Shown: positions 1 to 9,415 of the stretch, piece by piece
Layout: every line of letters begins with the position of its first letter
Position numbering within the stretch: the stretch's first letter is position 1
Assembly (NCBI GenBank): GCA_003416985.1
Contig: QVIN01000007.1
Span: 124,001 to 188,000 of the forward strand
Direction of reading: 5' to 3'
Source of the DNA: Duganella sp. BJB480
GTDB taxonomy: Bacteria > Pseudomonadota > Gammaproteobacteria > Burkholderiales > Burkholderiaceae_D
Length of the DNA: 64,000 nucleotides
Program-made: the position numbers and the translations under genes
Notes under the pieces: generated by a model
The model's database searches: none
What the model was told of the DNA's origin: nothing
Seen by the model: only the letters and a program-made list of their open reading frames with translations

Positions 1-160
1 GCATGCGGTCGAGGATGATGATGTCCCAGTCGCTGCCCACCGCGAGGTCGAGGCCGTCCGGGCCGTTGTCGCAGGCGCTGACTAGGTAGCCGGCCTCGCG
101 CAGGCCCTTGCAGATGTAATTGGCCGTTTCGGCTTCGTCTTCAATAACCAGGCAGCGCAC
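1..160 (-). CDS. OmpR-family response regulator, N-terminal part (cut by window edge)
   Basis: Only the first 53 codons are present. They encode the start of a receiver domain: the acidic cluster IEDEAE that binds Mg2+, and near the edge IIILDRM, whose Asp is the expected phosphoacceptor. The start is a GTG at 158-160 preceded by GGAG with a 6-nt spacer. The wording of the N-terminus resembles the CusR/CopR/IrlR heavy-metal or QseB-type OmpR regulators, but the DNA-binding domain lies outside the window, so the subclass is not certain. It reads out of the window; a partner kinase would be expected beyond the left edge. Bases 161-370, upstream of it, hold no gene that I can see. Confidence 0.85.
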   Translation of the reverse strand, partial: MRCLVIEDEAETANYICKGLREAGYLVSACDNGPDGLDLAVGSDWDIIILDRM

Positions 161-370
161 GCGGATCTCCGGGATTCAGGATGGTGCGGTATTCTACCCC
201 GTGGCGCGCGGCCGTAGCGGAGCGCGCTGGTGAACTCCCGCCCGGACGACGTCGTTGCGTCGCACAGGGGGTGGCGCCGGCTTGGCGGCGCCGACTTTGA
301 GGACCATCGGCGGGGCGCGGAGTTCGACCGCCATCATAGCCGCGCCCGCCGGCGGCGGCCTTGCGCCAGA

Positions 371-1501
371 TCAAGCCCGGGACCGGCCGCGGCCTGCGGC
401 CAGCTCGGTGTACAGCGCGTGGTAGTTGCGCGCCATGGTCTCGGCGGTGAACAGCTCCCAGTAGCGGGCCGCGGCGCGCCGGCCCATCTCGGCGGCGCGC
501 TCGGGCTGCTCCCACAGCGTGCGCATGGCGGCGCCGAAGGCGGCCGGGTCGTCCGGCGGCACCACCAGCCCGGTCTCGTTGTCGATGTTGATGTAGGTGG
601 TGCCGGTGCCGATCTCGCTGGAGATCATCGGCTTGCCGTACATCGCCCCCTCCAGCAGCGAGATGCCGAACGCCTCCGAGCGCAGGTGCGACGGGAACAC
701 CATCGCGTAGCACAGCTCCAGCAGCGCCACCTTGTCCAGCTCCTCGACCGCGCCGACGAAGATCACGTGCGTCAGGCCGAGGCGGCGCGCGTGTTCCTTG
801 AGCTCCTGCTCGACCGGGCCGGCGCCGACGATCACCACCGGGTAGTCCAGGTTGGCCATGGCGTCGAGCAGGATGTGCAGGCCCTTGTAGTAGCGCAGCA
901 CGCCGACGAACAGGAAGAAGCGCTCGCCGCAACGGGCGCGCCACTGGTCCTTGAGCGACTGCGGCGGCTGCGGATAGATCGTCTTGTCCAGGCCGTAGGT
1001 GATGGTGCGCGTCTTGTGCTCGAAGCGCTTGAGCACCGGCGACGAGGCCAGGTAGTTGGGCGAGGTGGCGACGATGGTGTCGACGCTGCGCAGGAAGCCG
1101 CGCTTGAGCGGGCCGTACACGCGCAGCAGGTTCTTCTGGCGCACGATGTCCGAGTGGTAGGTCACCACGCTGGGCTTGTCGATGCGCGCCAGGAAGTGGG
1201 CCAGGTCCATGAACGGCCACGGGAAGTGGTAGTGGATCACGTCGGCGTCGCGCGCCAGGCGCGCCAGCTGGCGGATCGCCCCGGCCGAGAAGCCGGTGGA
1301 GGCGATCTCGAAATCGAGCCGCGCGCGGTGCACGGTGTGGCCCTCGAACTCGATCCGCGCCGGGCCGCTGTCGCGCGTGAGCGTGAGCACTTCGTTGCGC
1401 ACGCCGAGGCGGCCGGTGCCCACGCACAGCTGGCGGATCACCTGCTCGATGCCGCCCCAGGTGTCCGGGTAGTAGGTCTTGTAGAAATGGAGGACGCGCA
1501 T
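371..1501 (-). CDS. GT4 glycosyltransferase, WbpZ/WbdB-like
   Basis: 376 residues, the usual length for a GT-B fold retaining glycosyltransferase. The N-terminus MRVLHFYKTYYPDTWGG has the glycine-containing acceptor-side loop, and the C-terminal half has the donor-binding region (FPSHLRSEAFGISLLEGAMYGKP, an E-x7-E type motif). The opening is very like the mannosyl/rhamnosyltransferases WbpZ (Pseudomonas A-band LPS) and WbdB (E. coli O8/O9). As last gene of the gmd-rmd-GT-GT operon it probably adds D-rhamnose or D-mannose to a lipid-linked glycan at the cytoplasmic face of the inner membrane. Donor and acceptor are inferred from context only. Confidence 0.9.
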   Translation of the reverse strand: MRVLHFYKTYYPDTWGGIEQVIRQLCVGTGRLGVRNEVLTLTRDSGPARIEFEGHTVHRARLDFEIASTGFSAGAIRQLARLARDADVIHYHFPWPFMDLAHFLARIDKPSVVTYHSDIVRQKNLLRVYGPLKRGFLRSVDTIVATSPNYLASSPVLKRFEHKTRTITYGLDKTIYPQPPQSLKDQWRARCGERFFLFVGVLRYYKGLHILLDAMANLDYPVVIVGAGPVEQELKEHARRLGLTHVIFVGAVEELDKVALLELCYAMVFPSHLRSEAFGISLLEGAMYGKPMISSEIGTGTTYINIDNETGLVVPPDDPAAFGAAMRTLWEQPERAAEMGRRAAARYWELFTAETMARNYHALYTELAAGRGRSRA

Positions 1502-1519
1502 GGCAGCTTCAGTGATGCT

Positions 1520-2695
1520 TCAATTGGACAGGACGTCGCGGTACACCTCGACGGTGCGGCGGGCGGCGGCGTCCCAGGTCAGCTCCAGCGCGCGGCGGCG
1601 GCCGGCGGCGATGCAGCGCTGGCGCAGCGCATCGTCGCGCGCCAGCGCGGTCATCGCGGCCGTGATCTCCGGCACCGACAGCGGATCGAATTCCAGCGCC
1701 GCGCCCTGCGCCACTTCGGGCAGCGAGGTGGCGTTGGAGGTGGCCACCGGCACGCCGCTGGCGAAGGCTTCCACCAGCGGCAGGCCGAAGCCCTCGTGCA
1801 GCGACGGGAAGATGAAGGCGCCGGCGCCGGCGTAGATGTGGTGCAGCTGGGCGTCGTCGGTCAGGCGGCTGAGCCAGACCACGTTCTCGCCGCGCTGGCC
1901 GGCGGCCTTGATCTGCGCCACCAGCTCGTCGCTGAGCCAGCCGGGCGCGCCGACGATCACCAGCTGGCGCGCGGCGCGCAGCACCGGCGGCAGCGCCAGG
2001 TAGGCCTCCAGCAGGCGGCCGACGTTCTTGCGCGGCTGCAGCGTGCCGACGAACAGGAAGTAGCCGGCGCGCAGGCCGTGCAGCGCCAGCGTGGCGTCGC
2101 GCGCCTCGGCCGCCGGCGCGTCGAACCATTCGGGGCGCACGCCGTGGTGCACCACGCTGATCCTGCGCTCGTCGACGCCGAAGTGCTCGACCAGCTCGCG
2201 GATCGAATAGTGCGAGCCGGTGATCACATGCTGGGCCTTGCGCGCGGCCTTGACCTGCAGCCAGTTCTTCAGGCCGCGCAGGCGCGGCGTGCACCACTCG
2301 GGATGGGCGATCGGCACGGCGTCGTGCAGGGTCGCCACCACCGGGCAGTCCATGCGCACGATGCGGTAGTCGGTGGCGTGGAACAGGTCGAGCGGCGCCG
2401 CGCCCTGGCCCGCCAGGCCGCTGACGCGCATCCGCACCGACGACGGCAGCACCAGGTCGGCCAGCGTCGCGCCGCGGAAGGAGCGCGGCAGCGCGCGCCC
2501 GACGTGGACGCGGCTGGCGTCGCCGCCGGGCGCGAACGACAGCGGCTGCACCTCGGCACCGGCACGCGGCAAATGTTCGAGCAGCGCGCGGCTGTACACG
2601 CCCAGGCCGTCGAGGCGGCCGCCGGTCAGCGTGGTCTCGGCGGTGGTGGTGGACAGGCCCACCCGCACCGGGCGGGCGGCCTTGGTGTCGGCCAT
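1520..2695 (-). CDS. GT4 glycosyltransferase (mannosyl/rhamnosyltransferase type)
   Basis: 391 residues from the ATG at 2693-2695; the longer open frame reaching back into rmd is a shadow. The GT-B C-terminal half is clear: FVGTLQPRKNVGRLLEAY, then FIFPSLHEGFGLPLVEAFASG, the donor-phosphate and nucleotide-binding E-x7-E element. The start lies 2 bp after the rmd stop codon, so translation is probably coupled. Such proteins (MtfB/WbpY type) elongate D-mannose or D-rhamnose chains from GDP-sugars. The link to D-rhamnose is inferred from gmd and rmd immediately upstream. Confidence 0.9.
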   Translation of the reverse strand: MADTKAARPVRVGLSTTTAETTLTGGRLDGLGVYSRALLEHLPRAGAEVQPLSFAPGGDASRVHVGRALPRSFRGATLADLVLPSSVRMRVSGLAGQGAAPLDLFHATDYRIVRMDCPVVATLHDAVPIAHPEWCTPRLRGLKNWLQVKAARKAQHVITGSHYSIRELVEHFGVDERRISVVHHGVRPEWFDAPAAEARDATLALHGLRAGYFLFVGTLQPRKNVGRLLEAYLALPPVLRAARQLVIVGAPGWLSDELVAQIKAAGQRGENVVWLSRLTDDAQLHHIYAGAGAFIFPSLHEGFGLPLVEAFASGVPVATSNATSLPEVAQGAALEFDPLSVPEITAAMTALARDDALRQRCIAAGRRRALELTWDAAARRTVEVYRDVLSN

Positions 2696-2697
2696 GC

Positions 2698-3615
2698 TCA
2701 CGCCGCGTACATCCAGCGCAGCGTGTCGGCCAGCGGCACCGTGGCCAGCGGGCCGATGGCGGCCAGCAGGCGGCGGTTGTCGCCGACCAGGCGCACCACC
2801 TCGTTGGCGCGCACGAAGGCCGGGTTGACGTGGACGTTGATCGGGTAGCCGGCGATGTCGGCCATCATGGCCAGCGCCTCGCCCAGCGAGTACGCGTGGC
2901 CGGAGCAGATGTTGAAGGCCTGGCCGGCCACCGAGGGGCCGGCGGCCAGCAGGCGGCGGTAGCTGTGCGCCACCATCCGCACGTCGGAGAAATCGCGCCA
3001 CACGTGCAGGTTGCCCAGCTCGATGTCGGCGGCGCGGCGGCGGAAGTGCGAGACGATCTTCGGCAGCAGGAAGTTCTCGTGCTGGCCGACGCCGGTGTAG
3101 TTGAAGGGACGCACCACGATCAACGGCAGCTTGTCCTGCCACAGGCGCGCCATGTATTCCATGGCCAGCTTGCTGACCGCGTAATCGTTGGCCGGCGCCG
3201 GCGGCACGTCCTCGCCGATCACGCCGGCGTCGGTGTTGCCGTAGATGTTGGCGCTGGAAGCCAGCAGCACGGCCGACGGCTTGTGCTCGGCGGCGGCCAG
3301 CGCCTCCAGCAGGTTGCGGGTGCCGGCCACGTTGACGCGGTAGATCTGCTCGACGTCGCCGTGGCCGACAAAGGCGATCGCGGCCAGGTGGGCCACCACG
3401 TCCGGGCGCACCTGGGCCACCACGTCGGCCAGGCCGGCGCGGTCGTTCAGGTCGACGGCGAACTGGCGCTCGCCGGGCGCGTGGCCGGGGGTGATGGTGC
3501 CGTAGACTTCGTAGCCGGCCGCGCGCAGCTCCTGCTCGACGTAGCGGCCGGTGAACCCGGACAGCCCCGTGACCAGCGCGCGCTTGCCCGCGCCCTCCAT
3601 GCCTTCAGCAGCCAT
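2698..3615 (-). CDS. rmd: GDP-6-deoxy-D-mannose reductase
   Basis: 305 residues, short-chain dehydrogenase/reductase of the extended type. An N-terminal Rossmann motif (VTGLSGFTGRYV) binds NAD(P)H, and the catalytic YxxxK is YAVSK near residue 165. It reduces GDP-4-keto-6-deoxy-D-mannose, the product of Gmd, to GDP-D-rhamnose. The start at 3613-3615 has an AAGGAAA ribosome site 8 nt upstream; an ATG five codons later is possible. The gene follows gmd by 10 bp in the same operon. Pairing with gmd argues for D-rhamnose rather than fucose or perosamine; the paralogous epimerase/reductase Fcl would look different. Confidence 0.92.
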   Translation of the reverse strand: MAAEGMEGAGKRALVTGLSGFTGRYVEQELRAAGYEVYGTITPGHAPGERQFAVDLNDRAGLADVVAQVRPDVVAHLAAIAFVGHGDVEQIYRVNVAGTRNLLEALAAAEHKPSAVLLASSANIYGNTDAGVIGEDVPPAPANDYAVSKLAMEYMARLWQDKLPLIVVRPFNYTGVGQHENFLLPKIVSHFRRRAADIELGNLHVWRDFSDVRMVAHSYRRLLAAGPSVAGQAFNICSGHAYSLGEALAMMADIAGYPINVHVNPAFVRANEVVRLVGDNRRLLAAIGPLATVPLADTLRWMYAA

Positions 3616-3625
3616 AGCGGTTTCC

Positions 3626-4669
3626 TTAGAAGGAGAAGCCGGCTTTGTTGCGGCGCAGGTCGGCCTCGACCATCATCTGGCACAGCTGCTCCAGCGTGGT
3701 CTGCGGCTTCCAGCCCAGTTCCTTGAGGGCCTTGGCCGGGTCGCCGATCAGCAGCTCCACCTCGGCCGGACGGTAGAACTTCGGATTGACGCGCACCAGC
3801 ACCTTGCCGGTTTTCTTGCAGGTGCCGATCTCGTGGTCGGCCGCGCCGCTCCACTCCAGCGCCACGTCGACCGCCTTGAACGCCATGCTGACGAAGTCGC
3901 GCACGGTTTCGGTACGGTTGGTGGCCAGCACATAGGTGTCCGGCTCATCGGCCTGCAGGATGCGCCACATGCCTTCGACGTATTCCTTGGCGTAGCCCCA
4001 GTCGCGCTTGGCGTCCAGGTTGCCCAGTTCCAGCACGTCGAGCTGGCCCAGGTGGATCTTGGCGACCGAGTCGGTGATCTTGCGGGTGACGAACTCGCGG
4101 CCGCGCAGCGGCGACTCGTGGTTGAACAGGATGCCGGAGCAGCCGAAGATGCCATAGGATTCGCGGTAGTTCACGGTCATCCAGTGGGCATACAGCTTGG
4201 CCACGCCGTACGGGCTGCGCGGGTAGAACGGCGTGTCTTCCTTCTGCGGCACGGCCTGCACCTTGCCGAACATTTCCGAGGTCGACGCCTGGTAGAAGCG
4301 GATCTTCGGATTGACGATGCGGATGGCTTCGAGCAGGTTGACCGGGCCGACGCCGGTGATTTCCGCCGTGGTGACCGGCTGCTCGAAGGACACGCCGACG
4401 AAGCTTTGCGCGGCCAGGTTGTAGACCTCGTCCGGCTGCGCGGATTGCAGCAGGCGGATGTTGGAGCCCAGGTCGGTCAGGTCGTATTCCACCAGCTTCA
4501 GATTCGGATGCGACTGGATGCCCAGTTCCTCGATACGCCAGAAATTCACCGAGCTGGTGCGGCGATAGGTGCCGGTGACCTCGTAACCTTTTTCCAGCAA
4601 CAACTCGGCCAGATAAGCGCCGTCCTGGCCGGTGATGCCCGTAACCAGGGCTCTTTTTATTTTATTCAT
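3626..4669 (-). CDS. gmd: GDP-mannose 4,6-dehydratase
   Basis: 347 residues from the ATG at 4667-4669; a TTG four codons upstream is less likely. The N-terminal glycine motif is VTGITGQDGAYLAE and the catalytic tyrosine motif is YGVAK, with the Gmd-typical STSEMFG (catalytic Thr/Glu) and NHESPLRG. It converts GDP-D-mannose to GDP-4-keto-6-deoxy-D-mannose, first step of GDP-D-rhamnose or GDP-L-fucose synthesis. It is the promoter-proximal gene of a four-gene operon; the 163 bp upstream to the next gene are AT-rich and probably hold the promoter. No GDP-mannose pyrophosphorylase or ABC exporter is in view. Confidence 0.96.
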   Translation of the reverse strand: MNKIKRALVTGITGQDGAYLAELLLEKGYEVTGTYRRTSSVNFWRIEELGIQSHPNLKLVEYDLTDLGSNIRLLQSAQPDEVYNLAAQSFVGVSFEQPVTTAEITGVGPVNLLEAIRIVNPKIRFYQASTSEMFGKVQAVPQKEDTPFYPRSPYGVAKLYAHWMTVNYRESYGIFGCSGILFNHESPLRGREFVTRKITDSVAKIHLGQLDVLELGNLDAKRDWGYAKEYVEGMWRILQADEPDTYVLATNRTETVRDFVSMAFKAVDVALEWSGAADHEIGTCKKTGKVLVRVNPKFYRPAEVELLIGDPAKALKELGWKPQTTLEQLCQMMVEADLRRNKAGFSF

Positions 4670-4832
4670 GGTGAATAGCAATCCAAATCATGGGTGACTT
4701 TACAACCCGGTATTGTAACAGAGCGCCTGAGCCGCACTTCTCACCAATTATGTCAATTACATCCCTTACATCTTGTTACCATCATTGGCAGTGATGACTA
4801 GGTTTCATTGAAGCCTGGGCAACAAAACCGCC

Positions 4833-5660
4833 TCAATCCGGCGCGCGCAGGAAGCGCTCCACCGTCTCGCGGATCTCGCCGTCGTGCTTCATGGCCTTGA
4901 TGACGGCGTTGAATTTGCGGATGAAATCGTCGCGGTAGGGGAAGCGCGCGGGGTCGCGGGTGGTGAAGCCCAGGTAGCCCTGCTCGGCGCTCAGCTCGGC
5001 CACCTCGACCAGGGCCTGCGCGTTCGGATCGGCCGCGCCGTCGGTGCGGATGCGGCCCAGCTCCCAGGCGATCGACAGGCGGTCGTTCAGGTAGCAATCG
5101 ATGCGGCCCTTCATCAGCTTGAGCAGATTGGTGCGGCTGCTGCGCGCGGGTTCGGCGCGCAGCCTGCCGTCGTGGACGGCCTGGTCGAAGCGCTTGCCGC
5201 CGCTCAGGAAGCCGGCGTTGATGCCGATGCGCAGGCCCAGGTAGTCGTCCGGCCAGGTCTTCAGCGCATGCCGCTGGCTGACCGCCTGGGTGCACAGCAC
5301 CACCAGCTGCTCGGCGATGAGGGGCTCGGAATAGCTCATGTAGGGGCGCTCGTCCGGACGCAGGTACGGCGGATAGAGCGCGAAGGCGGCGCCGGTTTCC
5401 AGCAGCACCAGGCCGCGCTTCCACGGGATCGGCAGCAGGGTGACCTCGTACTCCGGCATCCTCTTCAGCGCCTGCCGGATGATGCTGGCGTAGATCCCTT
5501 TCATCCGGCCGTTCTCCAGATAGGAGTAGGGCGGATAGGCGTCGTCGCCGTAGATGGCGACGGCGACCGGCGCCTCGCCGGCGCGGGCGGCCTGCAAGGC
5601 CAGGCAGCCCATGAGCAGGCAGGCAAGCAGCGAAGGTGGGAAGGCGGGATGACGCGGCAT
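4833..5660 (-). CDS. Periplasmic substrate-binding protein, family 3
   Basis: 275 residues with a signal peptide (about residues 1-27, ending LQAARA) and one bacterial extracellular solute-binding domain. Features are PPYSYLENGRMKGIYASII near the start of the mature protein and a C-terminal FIRKFNAVIKAMKHDGEI, the usual end of SBP_bac_3 proteins. No permease or ATPase gene is adjacent, so it may be an orphan amino-acid/polyamine-type binding protein or feed a sensor or a transporter encoded elsewhere. Ligand unknown. Its upstream region contains the 42-bp inverted repeat shared with the 3' end of maeB. Confidence 0.85.
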   Translation of the reverse strand: MPRHPAFPPSLLACLLMGCLALQAARAGEAPVAVAIYGDDAYPPYSYLENGRMKGIYASIIRQALKRMPEYEVTLLPIPWKRGLVLLETGAAFALYPPYLRPDERPYMSYSEPLIAEQLVVLCTQAVSQRHALKTWPDDYLGLRIGINAGFLSGGKRFDQAVHDGRLRAEPARSSRTNLLKLMKGRIDCYLNDRLSIAWELGRIRTDGAADPNAQALVEVAELSAEQGYLGFTTRDPARFPYRDDFIRKFNAVIKAMKHDGEIRETVERFLRAPD

Positions 5661-5730
5661 GAGGACTGATTATCCCCGCGTGGTTTTTTACGGCAAGCAG
5701 TATCTACGGCAGGTGTTGCATTTTAAAACA

Positions 5731-5819
5731 TTGGGGTCAAGTCTGACATTCGGACACGAGCACAACCGTAGCAGCGCGCTACGGTTGTGCTCGTGTCCGA
5801 ATGTCAGACTTGACCCCAA
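5731..5819. repeat. Perfect 42-bp inverted repeat (REP/BIME-like hairpin)
   Basis: Two perfectly complementary 42-bp arms (5731-5772 and 5778-5819) are separated by 5 bases. The outer ends read TTGGGGTCAAGTCTGAC and GTCAGACTTGACCCCAA. Terminal GGGGTCA palindromes of this kind are known from intergenic REP elements mobilised by REP-associated tyrosine transposases in proteobacteria; none is encoded in this window. It lies 9 bp beyond the maeB stop codon and 71 bp upstream of the solute-binding-protein gene, so it may also end or protect the maeB transcript. Confidence 0.85.
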
Positions 5820-5827
5820 ATTGCTTT

Positions 5828-8146
<2,319 letters not shown>

Positions 8147-8446
8147 GCTGTGCGGCCTTCCTGTTTGTACTGTCGGAAAGCTTCCGATTTTATCAGACCA
8201 ATTCTTTCAATTAAGTAGGTATTTTCACCAACAGCTATGACGGATATCAGCATTATTTATGATTCAAGGCAACAAAGACCGAATTTTTGTCGTTTTTAAC
8301 GGCAATAACCTATCAATAGCTCCAACATAATCAATTTTCCGCAGTTATAACTATTTTGCATCGCCCGATGAAAATTGATTGAAAATATCAATTAACCAAG
8401 GGCGACGCCAACCGCCGGCCCCGGCGGTCTTCAGTACAATAGCGCC
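8147..8446. promoter_or_regulatory. Divergent intergenic region maeB / thiL
   Basis: 300 bp without a gene and clearly AT-richer than its surroundings. It must carry the promoters of maeB (leftward) and thiL (rightward). It contains a perfect 7-bp dyad, AATTGAT at 8373-8379 and ATCAATT at 8387-8393, with a 7-bp spacer, which could be a regulator site. TACAAT ends only a few bases before the thiL ATG and would imply a leaderless transcript if used as -10. No further element can be supported. Confidence 0.5.
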
Positions 8447-9415
8447 ATGCTCTCCGAATTCGACCTCATCCAGGAATACTTCCAGCGCCCGCAGCATGCG
8501 GCCCGCGCCACGCTCGGCATCGGCGACGATTGCGCCCTGCTCACGCCCACGCCCGGCATGCAGACGGCGATCTCGTCGGACATGCTGGTCGAGGGCCGCC
8601 ACTTCTTCGCCGGCGAGGACGCGGCCCGCCTCGGCCACAAGGCGCTGGCGGTCAACCTGTCGGACCTGGCGGCGATGGGCGCGCGCCCGGTCGGTTTCAC
8701 GCTGGCTTTGGCGTTGCCGTCCGCCGACCGCGACTGGCTGGCCGGCTTTTCCAGGGGCCTGTTCGCGCTGGCCGACGCCTACAACATCGAGCTGATCGGC
8801 GGCGACACCACCAAGGGCCCGCTCAACATCTGCATCACCGTGTTCGGCGAGGTGCGGCCGGGTCAGGCGCTGCGCCGCAACGCGGCCCTTGCCGACGACG
8901 ACATCTGGATCTCCGGCACGCTGGGCGACGCCCGCCTGGCGCTGGCCGGCTACCGGCTCGAGCAATCGATGGACGCGGCCAGCCTGCTGGCGGCCGCCGT
9001 GCGCATGCACACGCCGACGCCGCGCGTGGCGCTGGGCATGCTGCTGGCCGAACAGGGCATCGCCCACGCGGCGATCGACATCTCGGACGGCCTGGTCGGC
9101 GACCTCGGCCACATCCTCAAGCAATCGCGGCTGGGCGCCACGCTGGACGTGGACGCGCTGCCGGCCGGCGCCGTGCTGGCCACGCGCGAGACGGCGCTGC
9201 GGCGCGCCTTCGCGGCGGCCGGCGGCGACGACTACGAACTGTGCTTCACCGCGCCGGCCTCGGCGCGCGCGGCGGTGCTGGCGGCGGCCGCCAGCGTGGC
9301 CACGCCGGTCACGCGCGTGGGCCGCATCGAGGCCGCCCCCGGCCTGCGCCTGGTGGACGCGGCCGGCGCCCCGCTCGGCCTGCAGCTACAGGGCTTCGAT
9401 CACTTCACTTCCTGA
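8447..9415 (+). CDS. thiL: Thiamine-monophosphate kinase
   Basis: 322 residues, typical length. ATP/metal-binding signatures of the PurM/SelD-like fold are present: GIGDDCALL, SDMLVEGRHF, the AVNLSDLAAMGA segment, GGDTTKG and, late, ISDGLVGDLGH and AGGDDYELCF. It phosphorylates thiamine monophosphate to thiamine diphosphate in the cytoplasm. In many betaproteobacteria thiL is followed by pgpA and cinA/pncC; here pncC is 2.9 kb downstream and a reverse-strand signalling gene occupies the place of pgpA. The 3' end overlaps that gene by 16 bp. Confidence 0.96.
   Translation: MLSEFDLIQEYFQRPQHAARATLGIGDDCALLTPTPGMQTAISSDMLVEGRHFFAGEDAARLGHKALAVNLSDLAAMGARPVGFTLALALPSADRDWLAGFSRGLFALADAYNIELIGGDTTKGPLNICITVFGEVRPGQALRRNAALADDDIWISGTLGDARLALAGYRLEQSMDAASLLAAAVRMHTPTPRVALGMLLAEQGIAHAAIDISDGLVGDLGHILKQSRLGATLDVDALPAGAVLATRETALRRAFAAAGGDDYELCFTAPASARAAVLAAAASVATPVTRVGRIEAAPGLRLVDAAGAPLGLQLQGFDHFTS

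Noticed and set aside
230..2848. 872-codon open frame opposite the glycosyltransferase genes
   Set aside because: Composition is Arg/His/Val/Gln-rich without domains; it is the antisense shadow of two real GT4 genes, as is usual in high-G+C DNA.
8436..8441. TACAAT just before the thiL start as a -10 box
   Set aside because: It would demand a leaderless transcript, and no matching -35 is visible; left as a remark only.
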